From the NCBI GenBank assembly GCA_014529385.2, contig CM043966.1:39678037-39742036 (forward strand): DNA of 64,000 nucleotides, written 5' to 3'. The stretch comes from Adiantum capillus-veneris. Its lineage: Eukaryota > Streptophyta > Polypodiopsida > Polypodiales > Pteridaceae. Position numbers and translations under genes: made by a program. The notes below the pieces were generated by a model that was not told the DNA's origin, made no database searches, and saw nothing but the letters and a program-made list of their open reading frames with translations. This document shows, one piece after another, positions 22,048-31,759 of the stretch; position 1 is the stretch's first letter; each line of letters starts with the position of its first letter.

Positions 22048-22142
22048 GGGAGAGCGTTACCTGCTCTTTGCTTGAGGGCGCCGAAAAACTCAGATCTGAG
22101 ATCTGAGTTTTTGGGCGCGCTCGGTTATTTTTTTTACCCCAG

Positions 22143-22260
22143 CTGGCGTCGCTATGAGCGTCGCTATGAGCGTCGCAAATTTCTTTGTAAATTTGCGACG
22201 CTCATAGCGACGCCGGGATTTTTTTTTTTGAGCGTCGCTGTGTGAGCGTCGCTAATGTGA
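22143..22260. repeat. CACTA subterminal repeats, right
   Basis: GCGTCGCT/AGCGACGC occurs about five times, with two near-matches, including a hairpin around 'gcaaatttctttgtaaatttgc'. Confidence 0.85.
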
Positions 22261-22262
22261 AG

Positions 22263-22276
22263 AGCCTCTTGTAGTG
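22263..22276 (-). repeat. CACTA terminal inverted repeat, right
   Basis: AGCCTCTTGTAGTG on the plus strand, the complement of the left end with one mismatch. TTT follows as the second target-site copy (22277-22279). Confidence 0.9.
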
Positions 22277-23037
22277 TTTTTTTGAGGTACAAGCTGTGAG
22301 CTATGATTTTATTGGTGGACCCCAATTTATCCATGCTATGCAGCCACACTCCCTCTTCCACTTTATCATTTTCCTCTTTCACACACACTTCTCCACTCAT
22401 CATCCCCACCTCTCTCACCACTCCTGTCTGCACCCTACTCACCTTCTTCTCAACCTTGAAGAATAAGAGAAACCATGGTGAACTCATGTCTCCTACACAC
22501 ACTTCCATTCCAAAATTCACCACCTCGTCTCATTTTTCCTCATCCATATTACCCATATCTATCAAAAAACCACAAAATTCAGCCTCTTCTCTTGAAAGAC
22601 AACATCATGGTGATTGATTACTCATGTTCACTTACCTTGGCTCCCAAGGAAGGTCAAGAATGGAAAAAAACGTATCGTCAAAGCTAGTGGACCGTCAACA
22701 AGCGTCAAAATTGACCCTACTCAAGACACTTGGAGCATCAACATTGTAAGAAATCCATATTCTCTTACCTTAAGAGTTTTTTCTTCCTTATTTGTATCCT
22801 ACATGGATACTCCCATTGTAAATATCCAATTCCATTTGTAAATCAATAAAAATACTAACTTTACTAATTTACTAACACTAACCTACTATGAAAAGTCCTA
22901 TCACCTCTACTTCTCTCCTCTCTATTCTTCATCTATCCACACCAACTTCTTGATAATTCCAAGCAAAAGAAATTAGATAAGTTCTGAAAATCTAACCCAA
23001 CCATGGTTAGAGGAGTAACCCTAGCCCTCAAAATTGC

Positions 23038-23047
23038 TATAAAAGGA
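23038..23047 (+). promoter_or_regulatory. TATA-like box in E3 5' LTR
   Basis: CTATAAAAGG in the LTR with a plus-strand orientation; the same box is at 52551-52560. Position about 900 bp before the LTR end fits a U3 promoter with a long R-U5. Confidence 0.55.
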
Positions 23048-23706
23048 GGGTGTAGCTAGCACAAAAGGGGGAGCCATAAGCAAGAGCACTATGCTATAGC
23101 TTGAGAAGCCAAGCTCAACCTCTCTAGAAGAAGCTCTTGAGTAGAAGCTCATTGTCTTATGCATATGCATGTATTGTATTAGGGGTGATTATCAAGGGAA
23201 CTCTATGCCATTGTAAGAGAGAGTGATCATTCAATTGAGAGTAGGAAATCTATCATTTCTCCTACTAGTGTAAGCCCAACATTTGCTGAATCAAGGAGGG
23301 TGGATTTGGAGTAAGCTTGGATACTTTGTCTCTCTTCCAACGTGAAGTAATGGACAACAATGATGTGTAAGTGTCTTGGTGTTTTTTTTAAAGTTCTTGA
23401 TAGCTTGTCTCTGGGTGTTGTCATCAATTTAGCCATAAATCCCACATACTGTAAGAGGGCGACAGGGTGGAGAGGACTCCCCTGGCTTTAAGACAGTGAT
23501 TGGAGTGGCTTTTCTTATGATGTGTTGTGGTGGTGTAATTTACTTAAGCTATGTTGAACAAATACTAATCTCACTTTCATTGGTCATGACAGATTTGTAA
23601 GAAGGTATTAGTGCAACAAGCACCCCCTCCCCCTTCCCTCTTTTTCTTACATATATAATTGTGTTGCTTGATCACTGTCAAACATTTCAAAGCATCCCGA
23701 GCACTA

Positions 23707-23708
<2 letters not shown>

Positions 23709-23767
<59 letters not shown>
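23709..23767. repeat. (CT)n in E3 5' LTR
   Basis: About 59 bp of CT; the 3' LTR copy (53225-53315) is about 91 bp, a length change since insertion. Confidence 0.95.
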
Positions 23768-23769
<2 letters not shown>

Positions 23770-23946
23770 ACGCGTCCTAGTTTGCATCCAAAACTAGGTG
23801 GTGCCCCAAATTTGTGTAGGGTTAGGTTGCGGGTTTGTGTGTGTGTTTGCTATTTTTTCCAACCTGAACCAAATTGAGCAGCACGGGAGCCTAGAAGAGT
23901 GCTTAGAGGCCACTCTTCTTGTTGCCCGCCCCGGACAACTTCAAAT

Positions 23947-23964
23947 TGGTGCCCCCACGGAGGA
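23947..23964 (+). other. E3 primer-binding site
   Basis: TGGTGCCCCCACGGAGGA starts 9 bp after the LTR end. A near-identical site at 25615 follows the E5 LTR. The bases differ from the TGGCGCC-type sites of E1 and E4, so a different tRNA primer is expected; I cannot assign it. Confidence 0.65.
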
Positions 23965-24019
23965 ACGGCTTGTGTATGTTTTGTGTAGGCTCAACCTTTA
24001 GCATAATCAAGTAGCTTGG

Positions 24020-24225
24020 ATGAATCACGAGAATTTATATGGTCCCTCCATTCCCATTGCAAGGCAAAATGTACACATAATTGTTAGTACTAAGTTGCAA
24101 TTTGAACGTGTAATTCGTAGAATTTTAGGGTCTCTTAGGTTGGCAGAGATAAACGCATCAGTAAATCATTTTATTTTGCCTCTCATTAGGTACGACCTGA
24201 GTTTGGATGTTGGTACAGCCAAATG
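24020..24225 (+). pseudogene. E3 gag start, truncated
   Basis: Frame starting MNHENLYGPSIPIARQ, with VHIIVSTKLQFERV and SVNHFILPLIRYDLSLDV. The same arrangement, clearly diverged, appears at 45176 (VNVAISRKIHF, PVILPLIDYHRSFDV). It is cut at about 24225 by E5. Probably the gag N terminus of E3 or of a related element with the same LTR. Confidence 0.5.
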
Positions 24226-25609
24226 CTATCGACGATAGAAATGGGCCCAAGTGGGGCTATGCAATCGAGCAGGTGCAAGCCTAGGTGATAATGCGGCTGT
24301 GAAGTGCGGCTGCAGCTAGGTGGAAGTGGACATGTATATTTGATGCGGCTTTTTTGGCCAGGCATGTGCTGCCCGACACTAAATTGGATGGTGGCTCTAT
24401 ATGCCCGAAGTGGTGGTTTTGCATGCCAAAGTGTGGCCCTTGGTGTGCTTTCCGAGGAGGTCCAGACGGCTGATCAAACGGAGCTCGGATGAGAGAGATA
24501 TGGCCGTTTGAAGTGGGGTGCGTTGCAGATCCTCGTCGGATTGGGCGGGTGCAAGTGGTTGGCAAAAGATGATGTGAGTGCATATGCGTGAAGTGCTCGA
24601 GTTGTGGAGCATGCCGGTCTTCTCGGATTGTGAATTGGAGCTCACAGATGAAAAGTTATGGCCAGTTGAAAGTTTTTCGGGGGCTGGGTGTGCCGCCAGG
24701 TGTTTTTCTTGCCTCGACCAGGTTTGGCAAGGCAGCATGCACTACGTGGGGTCAGTTGAAATTGACGGCTTGGTAATCGAAATCATGGGTGACTGGACAT
24801 ACCAAGGACAGTGTAAGACGGTCACAAGCATTTTTTCATCTTTTGAGCGGTTTCGATGGACGGGCTCGAGAAGATTGGTGTGTGACAAATTGCTCATGGT
24901 TTCGAATCAACGAGACGGAATTTCGATGCATTCATGAGGTGGACGTTTGGCAAACTCGATACGGGGAAACACCGACGTCATGGAGCTTGTACCCAAAAAA
25001 ATCCCATTGTTGGTGGGTGTTAAAGTGAAAAAGGATGTGGTACTACTACTTAAAGAGAGGGAAAATGAAAAAGAGAGACAAAGCTTGAGCAAGTCGTCCA
25101 GGCGCTTGGTTGATAAAAGCTATCTTTTCTTAGGAAATGAGGAGTCCAAAGGAGGAAAAAGTTGAGGATTATTGAAAGGGGAAAAAAAAGAAGAAGAAGC
25201 AAGGGAGCAAGGACTGCGCCGTGGTTGCCCCTTGGAAGCAAAATAAGGAAAAAAAGTTTCTTTTTTAAGAAGGGGAGAGGAAAAAAAAGAAGGTTTTTTG
25301 CGGTGCTCGCTCGTTTGGAGCCATGGAGAGCTCACGAGGAGCAAGAAGACCATGGAAATTTTGTGCTTGGGCTTGAGTGAGGCTCGCCCTTTCGTATGGG
25401 AGAGCGTGAAGTGGGTGCAGTGAAGCGTCTATGTCGTGTGGTGCTCCGCGCGGGTGTGCGCGCATTGTAGCGGTGTGATTTTGGATCGATTCGTTGACGG
25501 TGCATCGATCGAAGTTGGGTTTTCAGTGGATTGGGGTGCAGTGTGTGCCCTGGGCTATAGGAGGCAACTGTGTTGGCACGCTAGGCATGCTCCCCATTCC
25601 CCCTCTCCA
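24226..25609 (+). repeat. E5 5' LTR (left limit approximate)
   Basis: Ends CTCTCCA followed by TCTTC and the PBS. Its last 460 bp match 44397-44647 and 44913-45127. Short frames here are unconvincing, and the purine-rich stretch at 25020-25300 (aaaaagaagaaga type) is low complexity. Confidence 0.55.
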
Positions 25610-25614
25610 TCTTC

Positions 25615-25632
25615 TGGTGCCCCCACTGAGGA
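25615..25632 (+). other. E5 primer-binding site
   Basis: TGGTGCCCCCACTGAGGA, 5 bp after the LTR end CA and one base different from the E3 site. Confidence 0.6.
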
Positions 25633-25660
25633 GCGCACTGATAGCTCCTCGGTGATGTGA

Positions 25661-26160
25661 TTGGAAGCAAGGATGTGGCAAAGCAGTGGCCCGATCTTCA
25701 GCGGAAGCGAGGATGCGGATGACTGCTTGACAGATTATGAATTATTCCTGCTGTCATTGCAGATAACAGGTGATGATGACAAGGTGCGTACGTTGTCCTT
25801 GGTGCTGCGAGGAAAAGCGAAGCCATGGTTTGATGGTCTGCGAGCGGTAGACAAACAGGTTTGGCAGAGTTTTAAAGAGCGTTTTCTGCTGCGGTTTCGC
25901 AAGGTTGTGTCGGTGAATGAAGTGGAAGCGCAGATTAAAGGCCTGCGACAAGATGTAAGCGCCAATTTTGAGGTTTTTGTAGCGGAGTTTGAAGCTTGCT
26001 GGAAACAGTTGGTGGCTGTCACCAATGTGATCAATGGAGATTGCTTCAAGCTGGAAAAGTTTTTGGCTTGTTTGCATCCGGTGGTTCGAGAAAAAGTGTA
26101 TGACAAAGAGCTTAAGTGCTATTCCGAAGTAGTTCAAGTGGCCAGGGTTAAGAGCCGCAA
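25661..26160 (+). pseudogene. E5 gag, cut at codon 166
   Basis: Intact frame from ATG at 25661 with the pattern of the Retrotrans_gag domain: LTDYELFLLSLQITGDDDKVRTLSLVL, then AKPWFDGL, WQSFKERFLLRF, a charged helix, and LEKFLACLHPVVREKVYD. It matches gypsy capsid layout (ATTWFDSL-type core). After VKSRKVLK the sequence changes at 26161 to an E1 LTR fragment, so zinc knuckle, protease and pol are absent. Codons 167-198 of the open frame are not gag. It is a capsid protein fragment, dead as it stands. Confidence 0.8.
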
Positions 26161-26339
26161 AGTTCTAAAATCAACCAACTACTCCATCTATCTATCAAAA
26201 CTGGGATACAATCTGGAAACTTCTTTAAGTCCCAATATTTACAAGGTGAAAAATTAGGTTTCCTCAATAAATGAATAATTACAAAAAATGATAATCCTCC
26301 GAGTAGTTAGTCTCCGTGGGGTATGTCCAGCTTCTAACA
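26161..26339 (-). repeat. Second copy of E1 5' LTR start
   Basis: 179 bp matching 61322-61500, ending CTTCTAACA like that LTR. It begins abruptly in mid-LTR next to E5 gag. The matching flank continues past the LTR edge (26340 on), so this is a copied junction and not an independent LTR. Confidence 0.85.
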
Positions 26340-26422
26340 TACACAAAAACCATATAGCTAGCATCAAGGGACCAATGACAAGTTGTTGTGTGCCAAGTTT
26401 TAGTGCATTCTGATACAAGGGT

Positions 26423-27012
26423 ACACAGATCACGATCCATGTTCCCCTTTCACAGACTGAGACCAAACTTGTACCATAGTTGAAGCAGGTCACAAGGAGC
26501 CTAGTGATCTTTTCAAAACTGAACTTGGACATCAAAACCCAAGTCTAAATCCCAGAACTGTCAAGCACTCTAAGAAAGTACAAGATTTGACCTAAATTTC
26601 AACCGGGAGGTCCAAATCCAATTTTTTTTAATACTATAGCATCTATTAATCATGTTGAATCTAATGGTACCAAGAAAAGTCAATTTGGCCTCCGTAATGG
26701 ATCAAAATCCATGTATCCATGGTGACATATTGACTTGAAAATTTCCATATACATAGTACATATACAAGGAAACATATCCTGAAGTGCATTGGGCATTTGA
26801 CCAATCAAACCAAGTCCAAATTAAAAAACATATAGTGAGTAACAAGCTGCCAAGAGATCAATTCTAGATGTGGTTGAACATGGATCCTAATTCATGTCCC
26901 CCAACCTCAGAATTTGATGAAAATTTGCATAGGGTTTGCATATAACCTTGTCTAGTTACTTTCAAAATCTGAAGTGAAAATTTGACAGGGGATCATGGAT
27001 CGTGATCCATGT
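26423..27012. repeat. E0 palindromes, duplicated copy
   Basis: GATCCATG-based palindromes at about 26423-26442, 26695-26714, 26879-26898 and 26993-27012, of which TCATGGATCGTGATCCATG is the best preserved. The second copy of this region has them at 61584-62173. Confidence 0.7.
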
Positions 27013-27405
27013 ACCTTTTCATAGTGGTGGTATTTGACTCAATGATCTTGTAGATATATGTGAATATATCTCAAATCTCAAGTTTGAGCTAAAAATACCT
27101 TGAAGAGACAAGATACAAGCCAAAGTTCTTGTGCCCTAGTCTTGAGTCTATTTTGAGTGCTGCTTCAAGTGTAATTCACTAGACTTGCTCTAACTTTTGA
27201 TACACAATTCCAAATTGAGTCAAGTGTAGCCAGGAAGAAAGCTTGTAAGCAATAGGAAACATCTTGACCGAAGCAAAATTTTTCCAATTTTCCTAACTCC
27301 AAACTTTTAGGATTCACAAAGACCTGACCTTTGGGAGAATAAGTTGCACTAATCCAAGGTGGGCTTGTCAAAGACTATCTTGAGAGTTTTGAGTGAGCCT
27401 TTATC

Positions 27406-28470
27406 ATGACAAATCATCCACCACCACCAGGGTATTCTACTCCACTGAGAGACATGCAAATTGAAAGAAACACTGCAACAACTTTGACAATAGGATTTGG
27501 AGAAGGCCTAGAGGAGAAGCATGCTCTAATCAACAAACCCAAAGTGAGATTCATCAAAACCAATGAAGCCACGAGACTTCTGATGGATTACACTCATGAG
27601 GGCTTATATAGATTCACAAATGGGGATCCACATACCTACTACAAGTGTGTAGAACACAATGCAAGAGAGTTGACAGACTATATAGATGCCCATGGAATGC
27701 AAGTATTGATGGTAGAGAAGTATGGATGAGATTATAAACTTGTTGATCCAATTGACACAGAATGATACACATACAAGGGTACTCCAATCTATACTTATTT
27801 TCAACCAAAAGCGATGTCGGGAAATGCATTAGAGATGATTCCACCAGGATTTTCTCCAAGACGAGAACAGAGAGCGAGAGACATCCTTGCCAGAAACCAT
27901 GAACTGGTTAGATTGGTGATTGGACCACAAGGACTAAGACTATATCAAGTAGTCCAATGTGTCAAGACAAAGTAAAATGGGTGAAGGGATCCATATGCAT
28001 GTCACTCTTCAAACAAGTTTGGAGAGATAAAAAAATTATAGATTTCCATACTCAGTACGAGCGATTTGGGTTAACATTGAAAGTAACAACCTTGACTTGA
28101 TTCCAGTACGAGCGATTTGGGTTAACATTGAAAGTAACAACCTTGACTTGATTCCAATCACTGAACAAAGATGTTTTTTCACACATAGAATGACTCTTGC
28201 ATGAATTTATAGAGTATTTCTCTAAGAGGGGAATGAAGCACAACACGGTGTCACAAATCTACGCTTTCAAACAAACAGAGAACAAACAAATCAAGGAAGC
28301 TTTTCTTTGCTTCAAACAATACATAGAGAGGTTCCTCGTATGAGAGCTGCTGCAAGATGAGTGATTATCATTTCTCTTCATAGAGGGCTTGAAGAAAAAG
28401 AATCTCAAAAAGGACCTACATTTGAAAGCATGTATGATGTTTGAGAAAGTCACTAAAGAAGCCTTATATC
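27406..28470 (+). pseudogene. E0 gag relict, copy 1
   Basis: Starts MTNHPPPPGYSTPLRDMQ. The N-terminal module reads THEGLYRFTNGDPHTYYKC, then MQVLMVEKYG followed by a TGA where the other copy has CGA (Arg). Later, in other frames, come YERFGLTL, LLHEFIEYFSKRGMKHNTVSQIYAF and FIEGLKNKNLKKDLHLKA, the Retrotrans_gag capsid core also seen in E1 and E4. Multiple stops, a 24-bp deletion and a 51-bp duplication. It is cut at about 28470 by an E4-type LTR. Confidence 0.8.
28056..28157. repeat. 51-bp tandem duplication
   Basis: The stretch starting 'agtacgagcgatttgggtta' occurs twice in a row. The copy at 63238 has it once, so the duplication followed the segmental copying. Confidence 0.9.
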
Positions 28471-29375
28471 CCAAAGACTTATCTTTTGCGAGTTATGAAA
28501 TGCTACGGATTATGGCTATAAACGTCATTTGTAATAAGTAGTTATTCTAGTTTCAGAAGCCGGGGTGCAATGGCACTTCCAGATTGTAAATACAAAGCCC
28601 TTTCAACCCCATTTTTGGTTAAACCTAAGGTAGCCTTAGTATATAAGGTACCTAGGTCATTTTGTAAGGAAGACTTTTTCATAATCAAAACTTAGCGCTG
28701 CCGTCTACTGTGTGTGAGAGAGAAAGAGAGTGAGCGTGAGCTTCATCCTCTCGCTACGCCCGGATCGGTCAACGCATTGGAGATCCGACTGCACCATTGC
28801 TGTAGGCGCCAGGAGAGCTACGCGACAACGCCAAGCATTCCACGCGAGACGAAGCGCACACGGCGACGCATCTACGAGCTATTTGTGTTCGTAAGTGTAT
28901 CAAACGATGTCTGTTTTCTGTGTGCTAGTAGTCTATAGAATCGTGGCGACATAAGCTGCGCATAGGTACTCATAAATTTCAGTTTCGGGCACTTTCAAAT
29001 TTCAGCTCTGTCATCCTACGCGTCTTTCGCAGATGGGTTTAGAGTGAGGGTTTTGAGTGTAGAAGCTTAGGGACAGGTGTATCCTGGTGAGGGGATGGTG
29101 TTCCTTAAGTTTCGTACGAATCTAGCATGATTAGGTGAGTTACCTTTCGTATGTGTGTATGTGGCTAGGTGGTGTAGTTGAGAGCAATGAGGTTCTTGAT
29201 TGTGGTTTAGTTGGCCTTCCTGAGTGTTGTATGTGTAGGATGATCTCACCCTGACAAGCTTAGTAGATTTCCTCCGTGTGCCTATCGTGCCATCTGTGTC
29301 CTCGATTGACATTATGTTGATCTAGGTAGTGTTTGCATGCACTTCATGGGTGTGTGAGTCTCTTCCCGTCCAACA
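28471..29375 (+). repeat. E4 5' LTR
   Basis: Matches 43488-44396 and 63604-64000. Ends CCGTCCAACA just before the PBS. A 'gtatataaggtacc' TATA-like box lies at about 28639-28652, with a transcribed part rich in GAGA (28712-28735) after it. No gene. Confidence 0.85.
28639..28652 (+). promoter_or_regulatory. TATA-like box in E4 LTR
   Basis: GTATATAAGGTACC, repeated in the other two LTR copies at about 43665-43678 and 63781-63794. A promoter for E4 transcription is likely here. Confidence 0.55.
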
Positions 29376-29376
29376 T

Positions 29377-29396
29377 TGGCGCCGCTTCCGGGGACA
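29377..29396 (+). other. E4 primer-binding site
   Basis: TGGCGCCGCTTCCGGGGACA, one base after the LTR end. It is of the TGGCGCCGTTGCCGGGGA type used by plant Athila/Tat elements and nearly the same as the E1 site. Confidence 0.85.
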
Positions 29397-29899
29397 CAAG
29401 GACCTAAGTAAGTTTCCTACTAACACTCGTGTGATGGTTGCTTGATTTAGTTTCGGATAAAGAAAACGTTTTTCTTAAGTGGATCCGACAAAGGATATTC
29501 CGTGATCAAGTGGATAGCCAAGAAGCGTGTGTCTTGCCGAGGGTCTGCGACTAGATAGGTTTAGTTAGGATATGTGGATTAGAGTAGTTGTTGGTGGTCG
29601 ACTGATTTACTAGTCCGTGTGTGGCAGTTAAGCGTTTTTCTACTCATAGATGCAAAACCACATATGATTTGTAGGAGTTGCTTTAAGTAAGTGATCCGAT
29701 TCTGATCTAGAGCTATTCAGCACTGAATTATTTGCTAAAGTGCTTGATTGCATTTGAAATCACGGAAAAGTGTGCTTTTGAGGGTAAAAATGCATTAAAC
29801 AAGCTTTTGTGGACATTTTTTGTATGAATGACTGATGCTATGCATATAAAAGAGCATTTGCAAGGGTTCTGTGAAGAAAACCTGCAATTTTGTAAACAT

Positions 29900-31315
29900 A
29901 GACGTCCTACGCGTAGGATGTCTCAAGGGGATTCTGGAGACCAAATTTGAAAATTTTGACTGCACCAGTGTGTTCAGAGGGTAGGTTTTTTCCTAGTAAC
30001 ATATTGACTTGAGTGTTTTTCACTATTTTTGTTGACCAAAAGCCAAAAGGCGGAGTCAAAAAATGCAAAATTTCAGAAAAGGCTTAAATTCAGTGATTTT
30101 TGCATGTTTTTGCAATTGTGAAGCATACTTGCACTTGCTGAGAGCATAAGGAAGCATCAGGGACACTTCAGTCTCAAAAAATCAGTAGTAGACATCCTAC
30201 ACGTAGGATGTCTACAGTGTGATCTGGTGGAAATTTTGAAAATCTGAGGTTACCAGTGTGTTTAAAAGGTAGGTTTTATCCTATTTTCACCTGGAAAGTG
30301 GAAATTTGACCAAATTTTGACAGATCAAAGCCAAAAGACGAGAATTTCCAGACATCCTACCCAAATTGTGCCCAAGGCATAATTTATGAGACCAAACCAT
30401 AGGGTGACTTCATATGCATGTTATACATGATGTTTTGAGTGCATGGTAGAGTTTTCAGCTCATTTGGGTGAGAAAATTGGGTTTAAAGCGGACTTTAGCA
30501 CTTTTGACTGAAAAAGGCAAGAATAGCTAAAAATTGGGACTTTTGAAATCCAAACCAAAATATAAGCATACCAGTGGGTTGCTGACATCAAGGGGAAACT
30601 GTGGGACAAGTCTGGGGTCAAACAGGCCAAAAAGACATCCTACGCGTAGGATGTCTTCTGTGTGATTTTGAACTCTAAACAAAATTCTGAGCATACCACA
30701 GTAATCAGCGCCTTAAGGAGAGTCTGTGGTTCAAATTTGGGGCAAATCTGAGCAGTTAGACATCCTGCGCGTAGGATGTCTAAAGCATAATTCTGAAACC
30801 AAAATCCTATTGTGACCATACCATGCTGTTGTATAGCCTTAGGAAAGCCTCCTAGTCAATTTTGGTCCAATTTGGAGTTGATTTGACTTAGGAATTCATC
30901 AGAACAGACATCAGGCTTTTGAAACAGATTCTTGATCATTTGACCAGCCTATAGGTGTCAGAATCAAAAAGTAAAAATTGCTGTGAGTTTAGCACATCAA
31001 GGGGAAGCTACAGTGCAAGTTTGGACAAAATCTGAGCAGTTAGACATCCTCCGGGTAGGATGTCTCAAGCTTGATATAGGACTCCAAACTAACCTATGAG
31101 CACACCACTGTGATCACCACATCAAGGAGAAGCTGGGGTGAAAATTTCAAGTCATTCTGAGCAAAAAGACATCCTATGCGTAGGATGTCTCAAGGCCACT
31201 TTTGAAATCCAAACCAAAATTTGAGCATACCATTGTGTTGCTGGACTCAAGGGGAGTCTCTGGACCAAATTTTGTTAAATTCTGAGCAAAAAGACATCCT
31301 ACGCATAGGATGTCT
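29900..31315. repeat. Palindrome array in E4 leader
   Basis: Seven near-perfect 24-bp palindromes with half-site AGACATCCTACG, centred on CGCG: 29900-29923, 30190-30213, 30633-30656 (perfect), 30758-30781, 31042-31065, 31167-31190, 31292-31315. A lone half-site sits at 30350. Neighbour spacing in the tightest runs is 124-125 bp. Some mismatches are C/T or G/A changes at the central CpG. Confidence 0.9.
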
Positions 31316-31321
31316 CTAGGC

Positions 31322-31441
31322 CAACTTTAGGGTCCAACTGTAATTTTGACCATACCAAACTGCAATTCATTGTTTTGGCCATAACTTTAGGGTCCAACTG
31401 TAATTTTGACCATACCAAACTACAATTCATTGTTTTGGCCA
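31322..31441. repeat. 60-bp tandem duplication in E4 leader
   Basis: The unit starting 'aactttagggtccaactgta' occurs twice with one or two differences. Confidence 0.85.
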
Positions 31442-31759
31442 TAACTTTCACAAACGGTATCGGATCGGAAAAGTTTTTATATCAAAACGTAGCCTGAGAG
31501 CGGCTCTACAGATCTTAGAGCAAAACTTGAACTAAATGCATGCCTATGGCAACCATTTAGGTCAACTTAGAAAAAAAACATCGTTTAAGGCCTCAAAATT
31601 GATGCGCAAGTTAGGGGTGTTTGAAAGCGACAATTTGTGAGAATTGTAACGAAACGGTTGCGGTTTTGGACATAGTTTCGACTTTTCCCTAACCAAAGAA
31701 CTTGAACACAGTGGACTAAGTCTACTTGAACCAAGCAAAAGCTCTTAAGCCCAGAAATC

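Larger units (their letters stand above)
20542..22140. other. CACTA 5' region with microsatellites
   Basis: No supported gene. It carries a (CT)n run (20607-20669), repeats of 'taaatctaa' near 20960-21320, four imperfect repeats of a CTCTC...CAATGTGTGTGCGTTTTTTG unit at 21590-21790, and (CT)n, (GT)n and (GA)n runs at 21808-22045. The open frames here are translations of microsatellites. The transposase promoter should lie in this interval. Confidence 0.6.
14663..22276. mobile_element. CACTA (En/Spm-type) DNA transposon
   Basis: 7614 bp with terminal inverted repeats starting CACTACAAGAGG at both ends, a 3-bp TTT duplication, and clustered subterminal GCGTCGCT/AGCGACGC repeats. It carries two minus-strand gene relics: a TNP2-type transposase (16901-20541) and a second gene with features of the Transposase_24 family (15222-16699). 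It lies in the 5' LTR of E3, and the 3' LTR at 51780 is the matching empty site. Both genes are interrupted; introns and decay cannot be told apart here without transcripts. Confidence 0.92.
22277..23937 (+). repeat. E3 5' LTR, part after CACTA
   Basis: Continues the LTR and matches 51783-53483. A 'ctataaaagg' TATA-like box at 23038-23047 (and 52551-52560) lies within the LTR and could be the promoter. A (CT)n tract at 23709-23767 is shorter than its partner. The end is taken at GGACA (23937), 9 bp before the PBS. No gene. Confidence 0.85.
26340..28470 (+). repeat. Duplicate of E0 leader and gag
   Basis: Matches 61501-63603 almost base for base. Differences seen: a 24-bp deletion in the gag (27679), a 51-bp tandem duplication (28056-28157) and scattered substitutions. 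It contains the E0 leader palindromes (26423-27012) and the gag relict. Confidence 0.9.
29397..31759 (+). other. E4 untranslated leader
   Basis: 2.4 kb without a gene. From about 29880 it holds loosely repeated units of about 125 bp (words such as 'gagcataccac', 'tcaaggggaagct' and 'ctgagcaaaaagacatcc'), each ending in a palindrome. The last part has a 60-bp tandem duplication (31322-31441). Counterpart of the E1 leader at 58827-60448, with which it shares diverged sequence. Confidence 0.7.

Noticed and set aside
21597-22075. Three overlapping frames of 94-158 codons
   Set aside because: They translate CT, GT and GA microsatellites in all frames; composition is pure low complexity.
25661-26257. 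A 198-codon gag as one protein
   Set aside because: Codons after about 166 come from a joined E1 LTR fragment, not from gag.
29900-31315. Leader palindromes as terminators or as ends of small inverted-repeat transposons
   Set aside because: No U-tract follows, and no target-site duplication or internal sequence separates the arms; they recur as part of a longer repeat unit.
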